Below are positions 44,809 to 53,272 of a stretch of DNA of 64,000 nucleotides, piece by piece (the stretch's first letter is position 1; each line of letters opens with the position of its first letter). A model generated the notes under the pieces. It was not told the origin of the DNA. It made no database searches and saw only the letters and a list, made by a program, of their open reading frames with translations. A program made the translations under genes and the position numbers. This DNA comes from Bradyrhizobium sp. CB82 (GTDB lineage: Bacteria > Pseudomonadota > Alphaproteobacteria > Rhizobiales > Xanthobacteraceae): assembly GCF_029714405.1 (NCBI RefSeq), contig NZ_CP121650.1, positions 7,135,001-7,199,000 of the forward strand, given 5' to 3'.

Positions 44809-44978
44809 CGCAATCTTTCCATTTGCGGAACGTTTCGATCTCCCCGGATACCCTGTTCATTCGTGCCATTCTCATCGTGCAGTTGTGACGACATCATGAT
44901 GAACGTCGCTGAAAATTCTTGCCTCGCTCGAAAATTCTTTTGGCAGCGCTCTGCCTGCGAAATGAACTTCGAGTCACA

Positions 44979-45134
44979 TTAACCGAGGAGCCAGAGGAAC
45001 AATTTCGCCAGCAACAGCGTAATGAGATAGACCCAGCCTGCCATCGCAATCAGCGTCGCGCTGAAAAATGCGCCTTCGAATGCCCGCTGTCTGATCTTTA
45101 TAGGCGGCAATGCCGTTAGAGCTCTGTGCAGCAT
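44979..45134 (-). CDS. Small single-TM protein, 51 residues
   Basis: A second short frame, reading from ATG 45134 to TAA 44979. A basic N-terminal part (PPIKIRQRAFEG) is followed by a hydrophobic C-terminal half (AGWVYLITLLLAKLFLWLLG) that would span the membrane. A longer frame overlapping it gives a composition unlike a protein. No strong ribosome site precedes the ATG, so confidence is moderate. Confidence 0.5.
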   Translation of the reverse strand: MLHRALTALPPIKIRQRAFEGAFFSATLIAMAGWVYLITLLLAKLFLWLLG

Positions 45135-45509
45135 GTCGATATTCACTGGTTCTTTGCGAGACTAGCAAAACGAATTCGACGATCTCGTGACGCGAGTTGT
45201 CTCGAAGAAACGCAACGTGATTCTTTGGAGATGACAGCAAAGCGCTGTGCGCGCAGAACTGGATTTGATTTTCGATCGGGTGTGCAGTGAATACGTCCTT
45301 GCGTCATCGATCGGAGCCCAAGATCCGGAACATGCAGGCAATTTGGCCGGCCATCAATTCAGCGCCATTAGGCCGGATCGACGCTCACATGCTGCCAAAC
45401 CCGGTGAAGATTAAGGCTAATGGACGGGAGCGATTTGACCACCCCGGTCCGTGCACACTATCAAGGCTCGATTCAAAATATTCTTCCACTGCCAAGCCGC
45501 GGAGACGAA
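45135..45509. other. Intergenic gap upstream of galE, nothing recognised
   Basis: About 375 bases. It should contain the promoter of the epimerase gene, but I could not point to a specific element. An in-frame extension of the epimerase to 45420 has no ribosome site and no family resemblance. Confidence 0.4.
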
Positions 45510-46499
45510 ATGACCAACCGACCAACTGTCCTCGTTACGGGAGGCGCCGGCTATATCGGCTCACACGCCTGTCGCGCCCTGGCTGCGGCCGGTTATCAGC
45601 CCATCGTCTACGACAATCTCTCCACCGGACATCGCCGCTTCGTGTCGGGCCCGTTCGTCAACGGCGACCTCTTGGATGAAGCAACGCTTGCGAGGGCCTT
45701 CGCCGATCAGAATATTTCGGCGGTGATGCATTTTGCGGCTGCTAGCCTGGTCGGCGAGTCCGTCGCTGATCCGCAGAAGTACTACATCAACAATGTGGAG
45801 GGCACGCTGTCGCTATTGAAGGCCATGCGCAATGCCGGCTGCCATCGCATCGTGTTCTCTTCGACCGGTGCCGTCTATGGTAACGCAGATAGCAAGGCGC
45901 TGCCGGAAGACTTCGCCTGCGCCCCAATCAATCCGTACGGCGCCTCAAAATGGATGATTGAGCGCATGCTCGCCGACTATCGCGCGGCCTACGGCTTCGG
46001 CGCGTTCTGTCTGCGCTACTTCAACGCCAGCGGCGCCGATCCCGCCGGCGGCATTGGCGAACTACGCGACAACGAGACACATCTCATCCCGCGCGCGATG
46101 ATGGCGCTGCAGGGCCATGTCGGCGATTTTGCGGTGTTCGGCGACGACTATGACACGCCGGACGGCACCGCCATCCGCGACTATGTCCACGTGACCGATC
46201 TTGCCGCCGCACATCTTGCTGCGCTGAAGCTCTTGCTCGAAGGACATGTCGGCGGCAGCTTCAATCTCGGCACCGGCGCCGGGTTTTCGGTGCGCCAAAT
46301 CCTCTCCGCCATCAAGCAGGAGACCGGCCGCGAGGTGCCGCACGTGATCAAACCGCGGCGGCCGGGCGATCCCACCTACCTGGTCGCCGATCCCTCGGCA
46401 GCGCGCAAAGTCCTTAATTTCGTGCCGCATCACTCCGACTTGCCCACGATCATCCGCACCGCCTGGGCATGGCACCAGAAGGCTCACCCCTTGAAATAG
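45510..46499 (+). CDS. galE: UDP-glucose 4-epimerase
   Basis: A 329-residue short-chain dehydrogenase of the extended type. TGGAGYIGSHACRAL is the NAD-binding glycine motif near the N terminus. The catalytic elements are the serine/threonine in FSSTGAVYG and the Tyr-x3-Lys in NPYGASKWMIE. The C-terminal half has RYFNASGADP, HLIPRAMMA and the KPRRPGDPTYLVAD stretch expected in GalE/ExoB. It interconverts UDP-glucose and UDP-galactose, supplying galactose for the polysaccharide. ATG 45510 has GGAG six bases upstream. In rhizobia this role in exopolysaccharide is called exoB. Confidence 0.95.
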   Translation: MTNRPTVLVTGGAGYIGSHACRALAAAGYQPIVYDNLSTGHRRFVSGPFVNGDLLDEATLARAFADQNISAVMHFAAASLVGESVADPQKYYINNVEGTLSLLKAMRNAGCHRIVFSSTGAVYGNADSKALPEDFACAPINPYGASKWMIERMLADYRAAYGFGAFCLRYFNASGADPAGGIGELRDNETHLIPRAMMALQGHVGDFAVFGDDYDTPDGTAIRDYVHVTDLAAAHLAALKLLLEGHVGGSFNLGTGAGFSVRQILSAIKQETGREVPHVIKPRRPGDPTYLVADPSAARKVLNFVPHHSDLPTIIRTAWAWHQKAHPLK

Positions 46500-46735
46500 A
46501 TGTGACCCGGGCCAGCTACGCTTCGTCGAACCGGATGCGGTCGCGCCAGGCATTGCCGCGCTGCGCCGCAGCCTGATCAGCTAAGTGCGGCCTCGGCTAG
46601 CGAAACTCCCGTGGTTGTACGGTGCGGCGCGCGCCAAGTTCGTCGCGGTAAGGTTGAGCAGTTAGCTTAATCCGCGGTCTTTGTTGCGAGTTTTCGCCAA
46701 TCACTTATCCATCTCAGCACCGGGCTTCCCCAAGG

Positions 46736-46795
46736 CCCGGCCCCACCCAAGCAAAGCCGTCGAGCGAACATGGGTCGCTTGGCGGCTTTGTCGTT
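46736..46795. repeat. Hairpin element, copy B of the duplicated intergenic motif
   Basis: CAAAGCCGTCGAGCGA (46752-46767) pairs with TCGCTTGGCGGCTTTG (46775-46790) to give a 16-bp stem (two wobble pairs) with a seven-base loop. The surrounding sequence shares ordered blocks with 26130-26195. It lies in the ~325-base gap after galE, 35 bases before a small HTH gene. The lack of a T tract argues against a plain terminator. Confidence 0.68.
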
Positions 46796-46824
46796 GCGTC
46801 GACGCTGAGAGGATCGTTTTCGTC

Positions 46825-47034
46825 ATGCCCCGCAAGCCCTGGTCGTTCAAGGAAGACCGCCGGTTAATGGAGCTAGCCAAGTCTTCAATCACCTTGGAAG
46901 AGGCGGCCAAGCAGCTGGGACGGTCACCCGACGCGATCAAACGCATGGCGTTGCGGCTTGGTCTGTCGCTCAAGTCCAAGTCCGCCAAGAAGAACTGGGG
47001 CCGACGGGCCGGTTCCGGAATTCTTTCGGAATAG
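46825..47034 (+). CDS. Small helix-turn-helix protein
   Basis: A 69-residue basic protein. It begins MPRKPWSFKEDRRLMELAKS and continues with ITLEEAAKQLGRSPDAIKRM, which reads as a compact SANT/HTH DNA-binding unit, and ends in a Lys/Arg-rich tail. An AGAGGA box lies 11 bases upstream of ATG 46825; the longer frame upstream runs through the hairpin element and is not protein-like. Likely a DNA-binding regulator; targets unknown. Confidence 0.72.
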   Translation: MPRKPWSFKEDRRLMELAKSSITLEEAAKQLGRSPDAIKRMALRLGLSLKSKSAKKNWGRRAGSGILSE

Positions 47035-47153
47035 CGGCTCGATTCAGGCGGTCTCAACCTTTGGCTGTGGGCCGCTCTGGACGGCTTAAACCTTATCTTA
47101 GCGCCTCGGAAGGTAGGATTCCGGTCATCCTCTTTTAACCCCTCGCGGACCGG

Positions 47154-48746
47154 ATGAAACCAGTGCGGCCGCCTATCTCCTTCATTGCGCTCGTGCTCGC
47201 GAGCACGCTGCTCTTTGTGCTGGCGGGCCACCTTGCCGCGACGAGCTTCATCCGCCATCAGCAGGCGCGCCAGCTCGACGAATTGACCGAGGTGGTGCTG
47301 CGCCGTTCCGAGTTCGCGATCGACTTTGCCGCCGCGAGCCTCGACGAGCTCGCGGGCCGCGGACTTGCCGATTGCAGCTCCGCTTCGCTCCAGGCGATCC
47401 GCCTCCACGTCTACCAGCATTCCGCGATCAAGGACGTTCGCCTCGTCAATGCCGACGGCTCGGTGATCTGTTCGGCCTATTCGGAGACGCTGGAATTCGA
47501 CAAGGGCTGGGTCGACCGCGCCGACATGCTGGGATCACGCGATGCGGGACTGCTCCTGTTCCGCGTCGAGCAGTTCGGCGGTGACGCGCTCGGCGTGCTC
47601 CGAGACATCGACCGCGGGAAGGCGCTGGTCGCGATCCTCGGTGTCAATTCGAGCCTGTTCGACATCATGCCGGCCGAACTGCGCGCGCACAGCGAGGTGC
47701 TGCTCGCGCTGAGCAATGGCGAGAAGCTCGGTGAGTTCACGCTCGACGCCGACCAGGCGCTGCGCGAGGCCACCGATTTCGACAAGAGCTCGGCGCGCTA
47801 TCCCCTTCGCACCACCATTCGCGTCGAGCGCGCGGTGCTGTCGACGTGGAATTCGGAAGTCTATTGGCCGGCGATGGCGCTCGCTCTCGCGCTCGGCGTG
47901 CTCTTCGGCATCCTGCTGTCCAAAACCCGGCGCACGGAGGGTCCGGTCGCCGATCTCGACCGTGGCCTCGCGCGCAGCGAGTTCAAGCCGTATTTCCAGC
48001 CGATCTTCGCGCTACGCACCGGCCGGATCATCGGCTGCGAGATCCTGGCGCGCTGGCTGCGCGAGGACGGCTCGGTGGTGCCGCCGATGAATTTCGTCCC
48101 GCTTGCTGAATCCAGCGGGCGCATCCAGGGCATGACCTGGCATATCCTGGGTAGCGCGCTTGCCGACCTGCAGCCGCACATGAAAGCGGACAAGGACTTC
48201 AAACTGTCGTTCAACGTCGTGCCAGAACATCTCTTGAGTGCCGGCTTCGTCGACACGTTGCGCAGCACAGTTCTGGCGGCAATGGTCTCGGCGCGGCAGA
48301 TCGTGGTCGAGGTGACCGAACGCGACGAGCTCGACGATCTCGCGCGCGCGGCGTCCGTGGTGCGCGAACTGCGCGACTACGGCTTCCGCGTCGCCATCGA
48401 CGACGTCGGTGTCGGCCACAGCGGCCTTTCGCGACTGAAGGGATTGGGCGCCAACACCATCAAGATCGACAAGTTCTTCGTCGACACCATCACGGTGGAT
48501 GCGTCGACCACGACGATCGTCGAGATGCTGGTCCAGCTCGCGCGCGACCTGCACATGACAGTGGTTGCCGAAGGCATCGAGACAGAGGAGCAAGTCCGCG
48601 CGCTGATCTCCTGCGGTGTCGAGGAGGGCCAGGGCTATCTCGTCGCCGCGCCATTGCCGTTCGCCCGGTTCATGGCGCTTCTAGACGCACGGCGCCGGCA
48701 AACCGCGTCTGATGGTGCAACCACCGAGGCCTCCCTCGTAGCATAG
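47154..48746 (+). CDS. CSS-domain EAL cyclic di-GMP phosphodiesterase
   Basis: A 530-residue inner-membrane protein. TM1 is near residues 9-28, TM2 near 236-255. Between them is a periplasmic CSS domain with the motif Cys74-Ser-Ser (LADCSSASLQAI) and a second cysteine at 106 (SVICSAYS). In enterobacterial CSS-EAL proteins such a pair forms a Dsb-controlled disulfide regulating activity. The cytoplasmic EAL domain has the signature as EILARWL, then FNVVPEHLL, VEVTERDEL, AIDDVGVGHSG (DDFGTG variant), IKIDKFFV and VVAEGIET. The metal ligands E, N, E, D and the catalytic lysine are retained, so hydrolysis of c-di-GMP to pGpG is likely. Confidence 0.92.
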   Translation: MKPVRPPISFIALVLASTLLFVLAGHLAATSFIRHQQARQLDELTEVVLRRSEFAIDFAAASLDELAGRGLADCSSASLQAIRLHVYQHSAIKDVRLVNADGSVICSAYSETLEFDKGWVDRADMLGSRDAGLLLFRVEQFGGDALGVLRDIDRGKALVAILGVNSSLFDIMPAELRAHSEVLLALSNGEKLGEFTLDADQALREATDFDKSSARYPLRTTIRVERAVLSTWNSEVYWPAMALALALGVLFGILLSKTRRTEGPVADLDRGLARSEFKPYFQPIFALRTGRIIGCEILARWLREDGSVVPPMNFVPLAESSGRIQGMTWHILGSALADLQPHMKADKDFKLSFNVVPEHLLSAGFVDTLRSTVLAAMVSARQIVVEVTERDELDDLARAASVVRELRDYGFRVAIDDVGVGHSGLSRLKGLGANTIKIDKFFVDTITVDASTTTIVEMLVQLARDLHMTVVAEGIETEEQVRALISCGVEEGQGYLVAAPLPFARFMALLDARRRQTASDGATTEASLVA

Positions 48747-48873
48747 ACGCGCGGCATGCTTGAAACGACGGTTCATCAAATCGGCGAGCGCAGCCATGTT
48801 CCGGGAGCACGACATCTTAACGATACGGGCAGCTTTTGCGGCAGCCGTATCTCCCGTTGCTCTATGGTAGGGC

Positions 48874-49239
48874 ATGACCCGGAACAAGCTCATCGCCGCA
48901 ACGGGCATTTGCCTCGCGCTCATTGTCTACGCCACTCTCGCCGCGCTGGCGGGACGGCCTGTGCTGATCGGCCATCACGAAGCCTATTGGGTCGTCGTGA
49001 TCGAACGCTTCAGCGCCTACGGCGTCTTGGGCTTCCTGCTGGCCTTCCTGTTGCCCGGTCGCTTCGTCCAGCCCTGCCTGCTCGTGGTCGGCGTCGCCAT
49101 TTCGCTCGAACTCCTGCAAGCGCTGCGGCCCGACCGGGATGCGGCATTCTTCGACGTCATTCAGAAGGCGGCCGGCGGCGTCGTCGGGGTCAGCATTGCG
49201 CAAACCGTGTTGGCGTTCTTGCCCCGGTCACGCTCCTGA
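48874..49239 (+). CDS. VanZ-like small membrane protein
   Basis: A 121-residue protein with about four membrane helices. The segment ISLELLQALRPDRDAAFFDV followed by IQKAAGGVVGVSIAQ matches the conserved E-x-x-Q ... R-x-x-D-x-x-D-v-x-x-N-x-x-G pattern of VanZ-like proteins. The family is widespread, often near surface-polysaccharide genes, with no clear biochemical role. ATG 48874 follows ~130 bases after the EAL gene. Confidence 0.82.
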   Translation: MTRNKLIAATGICLALIVYATLAALAGRPVLIGHHEAYWVVVIERFSAYGVLGFLLAFLLPGRFVQPCLLVVGVAISLELLQALRPDRDAAFFDVIQKAAGGVVGVSIAQTVLAFLPRSRS

Positions 49240-49274
49240 TCCAGCGCCTCGCGAAGACGACTCAACAGAAGAAC

Positions 49275-49386
49275 TGGTCGGCAACAGACTTGGTCGATAC
49301 CAGACTTGGTCGGTAGCAGAGTTGGCCGGTAGCAGACTTGGTCGGTAGCAGACTTGGTCGGTAGCAGACTTGGTCGGTAGCAGACT
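49275..49386. repeat. Seven tandem 16-bp repeats
   Basis: Seven head-to-tail copies of TGGTCGGTAGCAGACT run from 49275 to 49386, followed by a short partial copy. The last three are identical; the first four differ at one to four bases, with degeneration toward the VanZ side. The unit is not a multiple of three and no gene crosses it. It lies between the VanZ-like gene and a small secreted-protein gene. Confidence 0.95.
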
Positions 49387-49444
49387 TGCCGGATGACGTC
49401 TCGACGGCCTATTCTCCGGCGGACATTGCGGAGAGATGCCGCTC

Positions 49445-49699
49445 ATGACAAGAATTGTAACGGCGCTTTTGGCTGCTTCGCTGTTTGCCGGTGGAAATGC
49501 GTGGGCTCAAAATACCTCTCCGAACGGAATCCGCAGCGGATATCGCGCTCCGGCGGGTTCGTCGATGACGCCTGCGACGTCAACTTCGACCACCTCGTCG
49601 AGCACGCGAGATGTCGGAACCGGCAAAGGCCGGACCGAGGGCGCCATGGGCCTCACCCCGCAGCTCCAGAAAGAGCTCGGGATTGCTCGCCAGCAATAG
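49445..49699 (+). CDS. Small secreted Ser/Thr-rich protein
   Basis: An 84-residue protein with a signal peptide (IVTALLAASLFAGGNAWA) and a mature part rich in Ser, Thr and Gly, ending with a short helix TPQLQKELGIARQQ. ATG 49445 is chosen since GGAGAG lies nine bases upstream; an in-frame ATG at 49436 touches that box. No family recognised. Confidence 0.68.
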   Translation: MTRIVTALLAASLFAGGNAWAQNTSPNGIRSGYRAPAGSSMTPATSTSTTSSSTRDVGTGKGRTEGAMGLTPQLQKELGIARQQ

Positions 49700-49746
49700 G
49701 CAGGAACCGCAACGGCGTCTGGCGCCCTTCGCAGAGTGCCGAGCGT

Positions 49747-50172
49747 CTACTTCGCCATCTGCCCGCGGAGTTCGCCCCCCGGATTCGCCGCGGTGTGGAT
49801 GTTCGCGTACCACTTGCCTGCCAGGAGATCCGCGGCCTGTGCATCCGAGAGCGTGGCTGTGCCCCGGATCGGACTCTGTGCCGACTTGAGCGGCAGCGCG
49901 ATGCCGGCGTTCTTGCCGGGCTCGCTAGGGCCGTGGAAATGCGCGCCAACCGCAGGCCCGGTCATGCCTGAATAGGTGACCGCATAAGTCAGGACCTTGC
50001 TGTCGGTATCGAAGGTCGCCTCGGCCTTGCCGGAGCCGGAACTGCTATTCGGCGGCACCTCGTTGCTGCCCTTGAGCTCGGCTGTCAGCTTGATCACCTC
50101 GGCGCTGGCCGTCGTGCCCAAAACTGTCGCACCCAAGAACATTGCACCTGCCAGACAAACGGCTTTCTTCAT
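49747..50172 (-). CDS. CHRD-domain exported protein
   Basis: A 141-residue protein from ATG 50172, preceded by GGGGAGG. The signal peptide ends near GTTASA. The rest is one CHRD domain: LTAELKGSNEVPPNSSSGSG, then ATFDTDSKVLTYAVTYSGMT, VGAHFHGP, and the end WYANIHTAANPGGELRGQM. CHRD domains were named from chordin; in bacteria they are secreted and of unknown role. Confidence 0.9.
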   Translation of the reverse strand: MKKAVCLAGAMFLGATVLGTTASAEVIKLTAELKGSNEVPPNSSSGSGKAEATFDTDSKVLTYAVTYSGMTGPAVGAHFHGPSEPGKNAGIALPLKSAQSPIRGTATLSDAQAADLLAGKWYANIHTAANPGGELRGQMAK

Positions 50173-50503
50173 GACATCCTCCCCAACCTCCAGGTCGTAT
50201 TGTGCTTCGACCTGTTCAGGTTGAACACCCGCGGCAACGTGAAATTCCGGCAGCAGATTTATGCCTGATTCGAAGGCATCATGTCCGCTTGGCCTGGCGT
50301 CGACCATGCCTTCCTTTGGGATCGGAGGACACCTCAAGCCACCCCGCGCTTGTCGCCCTCCTCTCGCGTCAGAAGCTCGGATCGCCCGCCGCGAACGCCG
50401 GAGGCCGGCGGATCACTCGGAGGAGCTATGTGATCTACTCCCGGGTGGAACTGCCGGGCAGCTGACAGGCGCGGCTAAGATGACCGGCAACTCCGCAAAT
50501 TAG
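50173..50503. other. Intergenic gap, nothing recognised
   Basis: About 330 bases upstream of the CHRD gene. No terminator, RNA gene or strong promoter was evident; a longer in-frame extension of the CHRD gene into this region lacks protein character. Confidence 0.4.
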
Positions 50504-50647
50504 ATGGCCATGCTGATCGTCGTCTTGGCTTGTCTCGTGTTCCAATCGTTGGCACCAGCCGATGACGTGCCGGCTGCGGCATGCGACGACGATCGGAGAG
50601 CCTTGAAGCAGCTTTGTCGTCACGCACCTCAATGCACTGCTGCGTAG
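50504..50647 (+). CDS. Possible short exported Cys-containing peptide, 47 residues
   Basis: A short frame from ATG 50504 to TAG 50645. It begins MAMLIVVLACLVFQSLAPA, which looks like a signal peptide, then a short tail with three cysteines (AAACDDD, KQLCRHA, PQCTAA). It overlaps the 3' end of the convergent ATPase gene by 19 bases and has no clear ribosome site, so it may be chance. Confidence 0.3.
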   Translation: MAMLIVVLACLVFQSLAPADDVPAAACDDDRRALKQLCRHAPQCTAA

Positions 50648-52152
50648 AGGATCTTGTCCTGCGTCGCTTCCGCCGCGTCGAACTCGGCGACGATGCGCCC
50701 GGTGCGGGCGACCAGGATGCGGTCGGAGACCGCGAGCACCTCCGGCAGGTAGGAGGAGATCACGACCACCGCCTTGCCCTCGTCGGCGAGCCGTCTGATC
50801 TCGGCATGGATGTGCGGAATGGTGCCGACATCGACGCCGCGCGTTGGCTCGTCGAAGATGATGATCGAGGGATCCTGCACCAGCGTCTTGGCCAGCACCA
50901 CCTTCTGCTGGTTGCCGCCGGACAGCTCGATGATCTTTGCCTTGCGCTGAAGCGCGCTGATCTTGAGACGCTCGACCCAATAGTTGGCAAGCTTGCCGCG
51001 CCTTGCGCGCGACAAGAGGAAGCTAAAACCCTTCTTGGTGGCGAGCTTGCCGAGATAGACATTGTCATCGACCACCATGGTCTCGAAGAAGCCGTTGGCC
51101 TTGCGGTCCTCGGTGATGTAGGCGATGCCGCCGTTGATCGCCTGCCGCGGCACGCGGTAGCGGATCGGCTTTCCGCGCAGGCGAATAGTGCCGCCATTGA
51201 TCAGGTTCCGCTTCAGCGCGCCGTAGATGACTTTTGCGATCTCGGTGCGCCCCGAGCCGATCAAGCCCGCAATACCGACGACCTCACCGGCATAGACCGA
51301 AAACGACATGTTCTTCACCGCCATGCCCATGGTGACGTTCTCGACCGTCAGCACCTTTTCGCGGCGCTGGTGGGTTTTCTCCTTGCGGCCATAGACGGCC
51401 TGCGCCACCTCGCGGCCGACCATGTGCTGCACCAGGCTATCGCGCGTGAGCTGTTTTGCCGGCGCGGTGATCACCAGCCTGCCGTCGCGCAGCACCGTGA
51501 TGCGATCCGCGATCTGGAGCGATTCTTCCAGCGCGTGCGAGATGTAGATGATCGACACGCCACGGGCGCGCAGCTCCCGCACCAGATGGAAGAAATGCAC
51601 GATCTCCTCGGGCGTCAGCGATGCGGTCGGCTCGTCGAAGATGATGATGCGCGCCTTGTTGTAGATCGCGCGCGCGATCTCGACCATCTGCTTCTTGGCG
51701 GTGCCAAGCATCGCGACGGGCGTTGCGGGATCGACGTGGAAGTTGAGCGATTGCAGGAGCTGCTGGGCCTGGATGTTCAGCGTGCGAAAGCGCGTCAGGA
51801 GCTTTTCGTTGCCGAGTTCGATGTTCTGCGCCGCGGTCATGGTCGGCACCAGGCTCGTCTCCTGATAGACCATGCAGATGCCGGCGTTCAGAGCATCGCG
51901 CGGCTGCTCGAAATTGGCGGGCTTGCCATCGAGCCGGAACTCGCCCGAGGTGAGCCCAATCGCACCCGCGATCGCCTTGCAGAGCGTTGATTTGCCGGCG
52001 CCGTTCTCGCCGACCAGCGCATGCACCTCCCCGGGATAGAGGTTGAAATTGACGCCTTCGATGGCGTGCACGCCGCCATAGATCTTGCTGCCACCGATGA
52101 TCTCGAGGACGGGTTCAGCCGCGCCGTTGGCGAGATTCGCGCCGTCGCTCAT
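50629..52152 (-). CDS. Sugar ABC transporter ATPase (RbsA/MglA type)
   Basis: A 507-residue ATPase with two fused nucleotide-binding domains. The first has Walker A GENGAGKST, Q-loop YQETSLV and Walker B IIIFDEPTASL; its signature region reads LGTAKKQMVEIARAI, degenerate at LSGGQ as is usual for RbsA half one. The second has a degenerate Walker A (GLIGSGRTE), signature LSGGNQQKVVLAKTL and Walker B IIIFDEPTRGVDVG. It energises carbohydrate uptake. ATG 52152 overlaps the upstream stop (ATGA), so it is translationally coupled to the propeller gene and is last in the operon. Confidence 0.95.
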   Translation of the reverse strand: MSDGANLANGAAEPVLEIIGGSKIYGGVHAIEGVNFNLYPGEVHALVGENGAGKSTLCKAIAGAIGLTSGEFRLDGKPANFEQPRDALNAGICMVYQETSLVPTMTAAQNIELGNEKLLTRFRTLNIQAQQLLQSLNFHVDPATPVAMLGTAKKQMVEIARAIYNKARIIIFDEPTASLTPEEIVHFFHLVRELRARGVSIIYISHALEESLQIADRITVLRDGRLVITAPAKQLTRDSLVQHMVGREVAQAVYGRKEKTHQRREKVLTVENVTMGMAVKNMSFSVYAGEVVGIAGLIGSGRTEIAKVIYGALKRNLINGGTIRLRGKPIRYRVPRQAINGGIAYITEDRKANGFFETMVVDDNVYLGKLATKKGFSFLLSRARRGKLANYWVERLKISALQRKAKIIELSGGNQQKVVLAKTLVQDPSIIIFDEPTRGVDVGTIPHIHAEIRRLADEGKAVVVISSYLPEVLAVSDRILVARTGRIVAEFDAAEATQDKILYAAVH

Positions 52153-53270
52153 CTGAGTTCTCCCGAATGGAGCAGAAGACAGCCGGTGCCGCGTGCGGCG
52201 ATCACTACGCCCTGGCGCGTCTTGCAGGCAGCCGTGATGCCGTGGAAGCGGCCGCCGGCGCGGCTGTGCAGACTGTCGGCCGCCTCGCCGTCGACGTCGA
52301 GATGCACGAGTAATCCGTAGGAGCGCGGCGGGGCCCATGGTTTCTGGATGCCGAGCGCCTTGACACCGCCGATCTGCATCGGCTCCAGGCAGTCGGCGCC
52401 GCCGGCAAGCGCCGGCGCGATCCAGTAGTTCTCCGGCATCGCGCGCATCATCTCCTCGCGGAAATCGTCTTCCTTCAGCACGAACTCGATGAGATGCGTG
52501 CGCCGCGCGAACAGGCCGAGGAAGAAGCCCCGACTGCCGTCTGGATGCAGCCTTGCAGGATAGCCCGGCAGATTGCCGGCAATGACCTCGCCCTGCCCCA
52601 GGCCACTGGCCCTCAGCGGGAAGCGGCGGAGGCGATGGGCCCAGCTTTCGGTCAGCCACAGGCTGCCACCGTCGGCCGAGACCGTGACGCCATAGGGATA
52701 CGGCAGATCGCGCAACAGCAGGGATGCGTTCCCAAGGTCTGCTGCACAGACGATCAGTCGGCCATTGCTTTGCTTCTCCATCAGATCGCGCCGCCACTGC
52801 TCCGGTGTGCGGCCGGTCGAGCCCTCGACCGCGAAGACGCGCCCGTCCGGCGCCGCTGTGACCGACAGCAGACCTACGAGAGCGCGGCCGTCGACAGTCT
52901 CCAGCCAGCGCGGGCTGGGATTGGCCGGATCAATCGCGGCGAGACCACGCCCGGCGACGCAAACCAGCAGCCGCCCATCCGGGTGGATTGCGAGCCCACC
53001 CGCCTCGCCCTCGAACTCGGCAACCAGCGTCCGTGTCGACAGATCATCGCTCGAGAGCTTCAGGACCCGCTTGCCAGCAGACACGTAGATTGCACCGTCC
53101 GCGGCCGCGACGACGTCGTCGACGCCGGGCAAGGGCTCGCCGATCGCCGTGCAGCCATCGAGCCGGTCGTTGGGGCTGAGCGCACCATCGAGCGGCGGGA
53201 TCGCGTTCTGGCCGCCATCGCGATCGATGACGCTGCGGATGTCGCGCAGGAGGTGATTGAAAAATCCCAT
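52149..53270 (-). CDS. Free strictosidine-synthase/SMP-30-like beta-propeller
   Basis: A 373-residue soluble protein. Propeller blades show as AIYVSAGKRVLKLSSDD, GGLAIHPDGRLLVCVAGRG and VTAAPDGRVFAVEGSTG, then a segment typical of the strictosidine synthase/SMP-30 group: PYPYGVTVSADGGSLWLTES and AGNLPGYPARLHPDGSRGFF. There is no signal peptide. ATG 53270 follows GAGG and lies two bases past the stop of the fusion gene. Related enzymes are lactonases or esterases using a metal; which residues are catalytic here is uncertain. It sits inside a sugar-uptake operon, so hydrolysis of an imported sugar lactone is a reasonable guess. Confidence 0.83.
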   Translation of the reverse strand: MGFFNHLLRDIRSVIDRDGGQNAIPPLDGALSPNDRLDGCTAIGEPLPGVDDVVAAADGAIYVSAGKRVLKLSSDDLSTRTLVAEFEGEAGGLAIHPDGRLLVCVAGRGLAAIDPANPSPRWLETVDGRALVGLLSVTAAPDGRVFAVEGSTGRTPEQWRRDLMEKQSNGRLIVCAADLGNASLLLRDLPYPYGVTVSADGGSLWLTESWAHRLRRFPLRASGLGQGEVIAGNLPGYPARLHPDGSRGFFLGLFARRTHLIEFVLKEDDFREEMMRAMPENYWIAPALAGGADCLEPMQIGGVKALGIQKPWAPPRSYGLLVHLDVDGEAADSLHSRAGGRFHGITAACKTRQGVVIAARGTGCLLLHSGELR

Positions 53271-53272
53271 CG

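Noticed and set aside
44974..45240. 88-codon minus-strand frame
   Set aside because: Composition is not protein-like and it overlaps a 51-codon frame with a clean membrane helix.
49275..49386. CRISPR-like array
   Set aside because: Units are 16 bp and directly adjacent, with no spacers; this is a simple tandem repeat.
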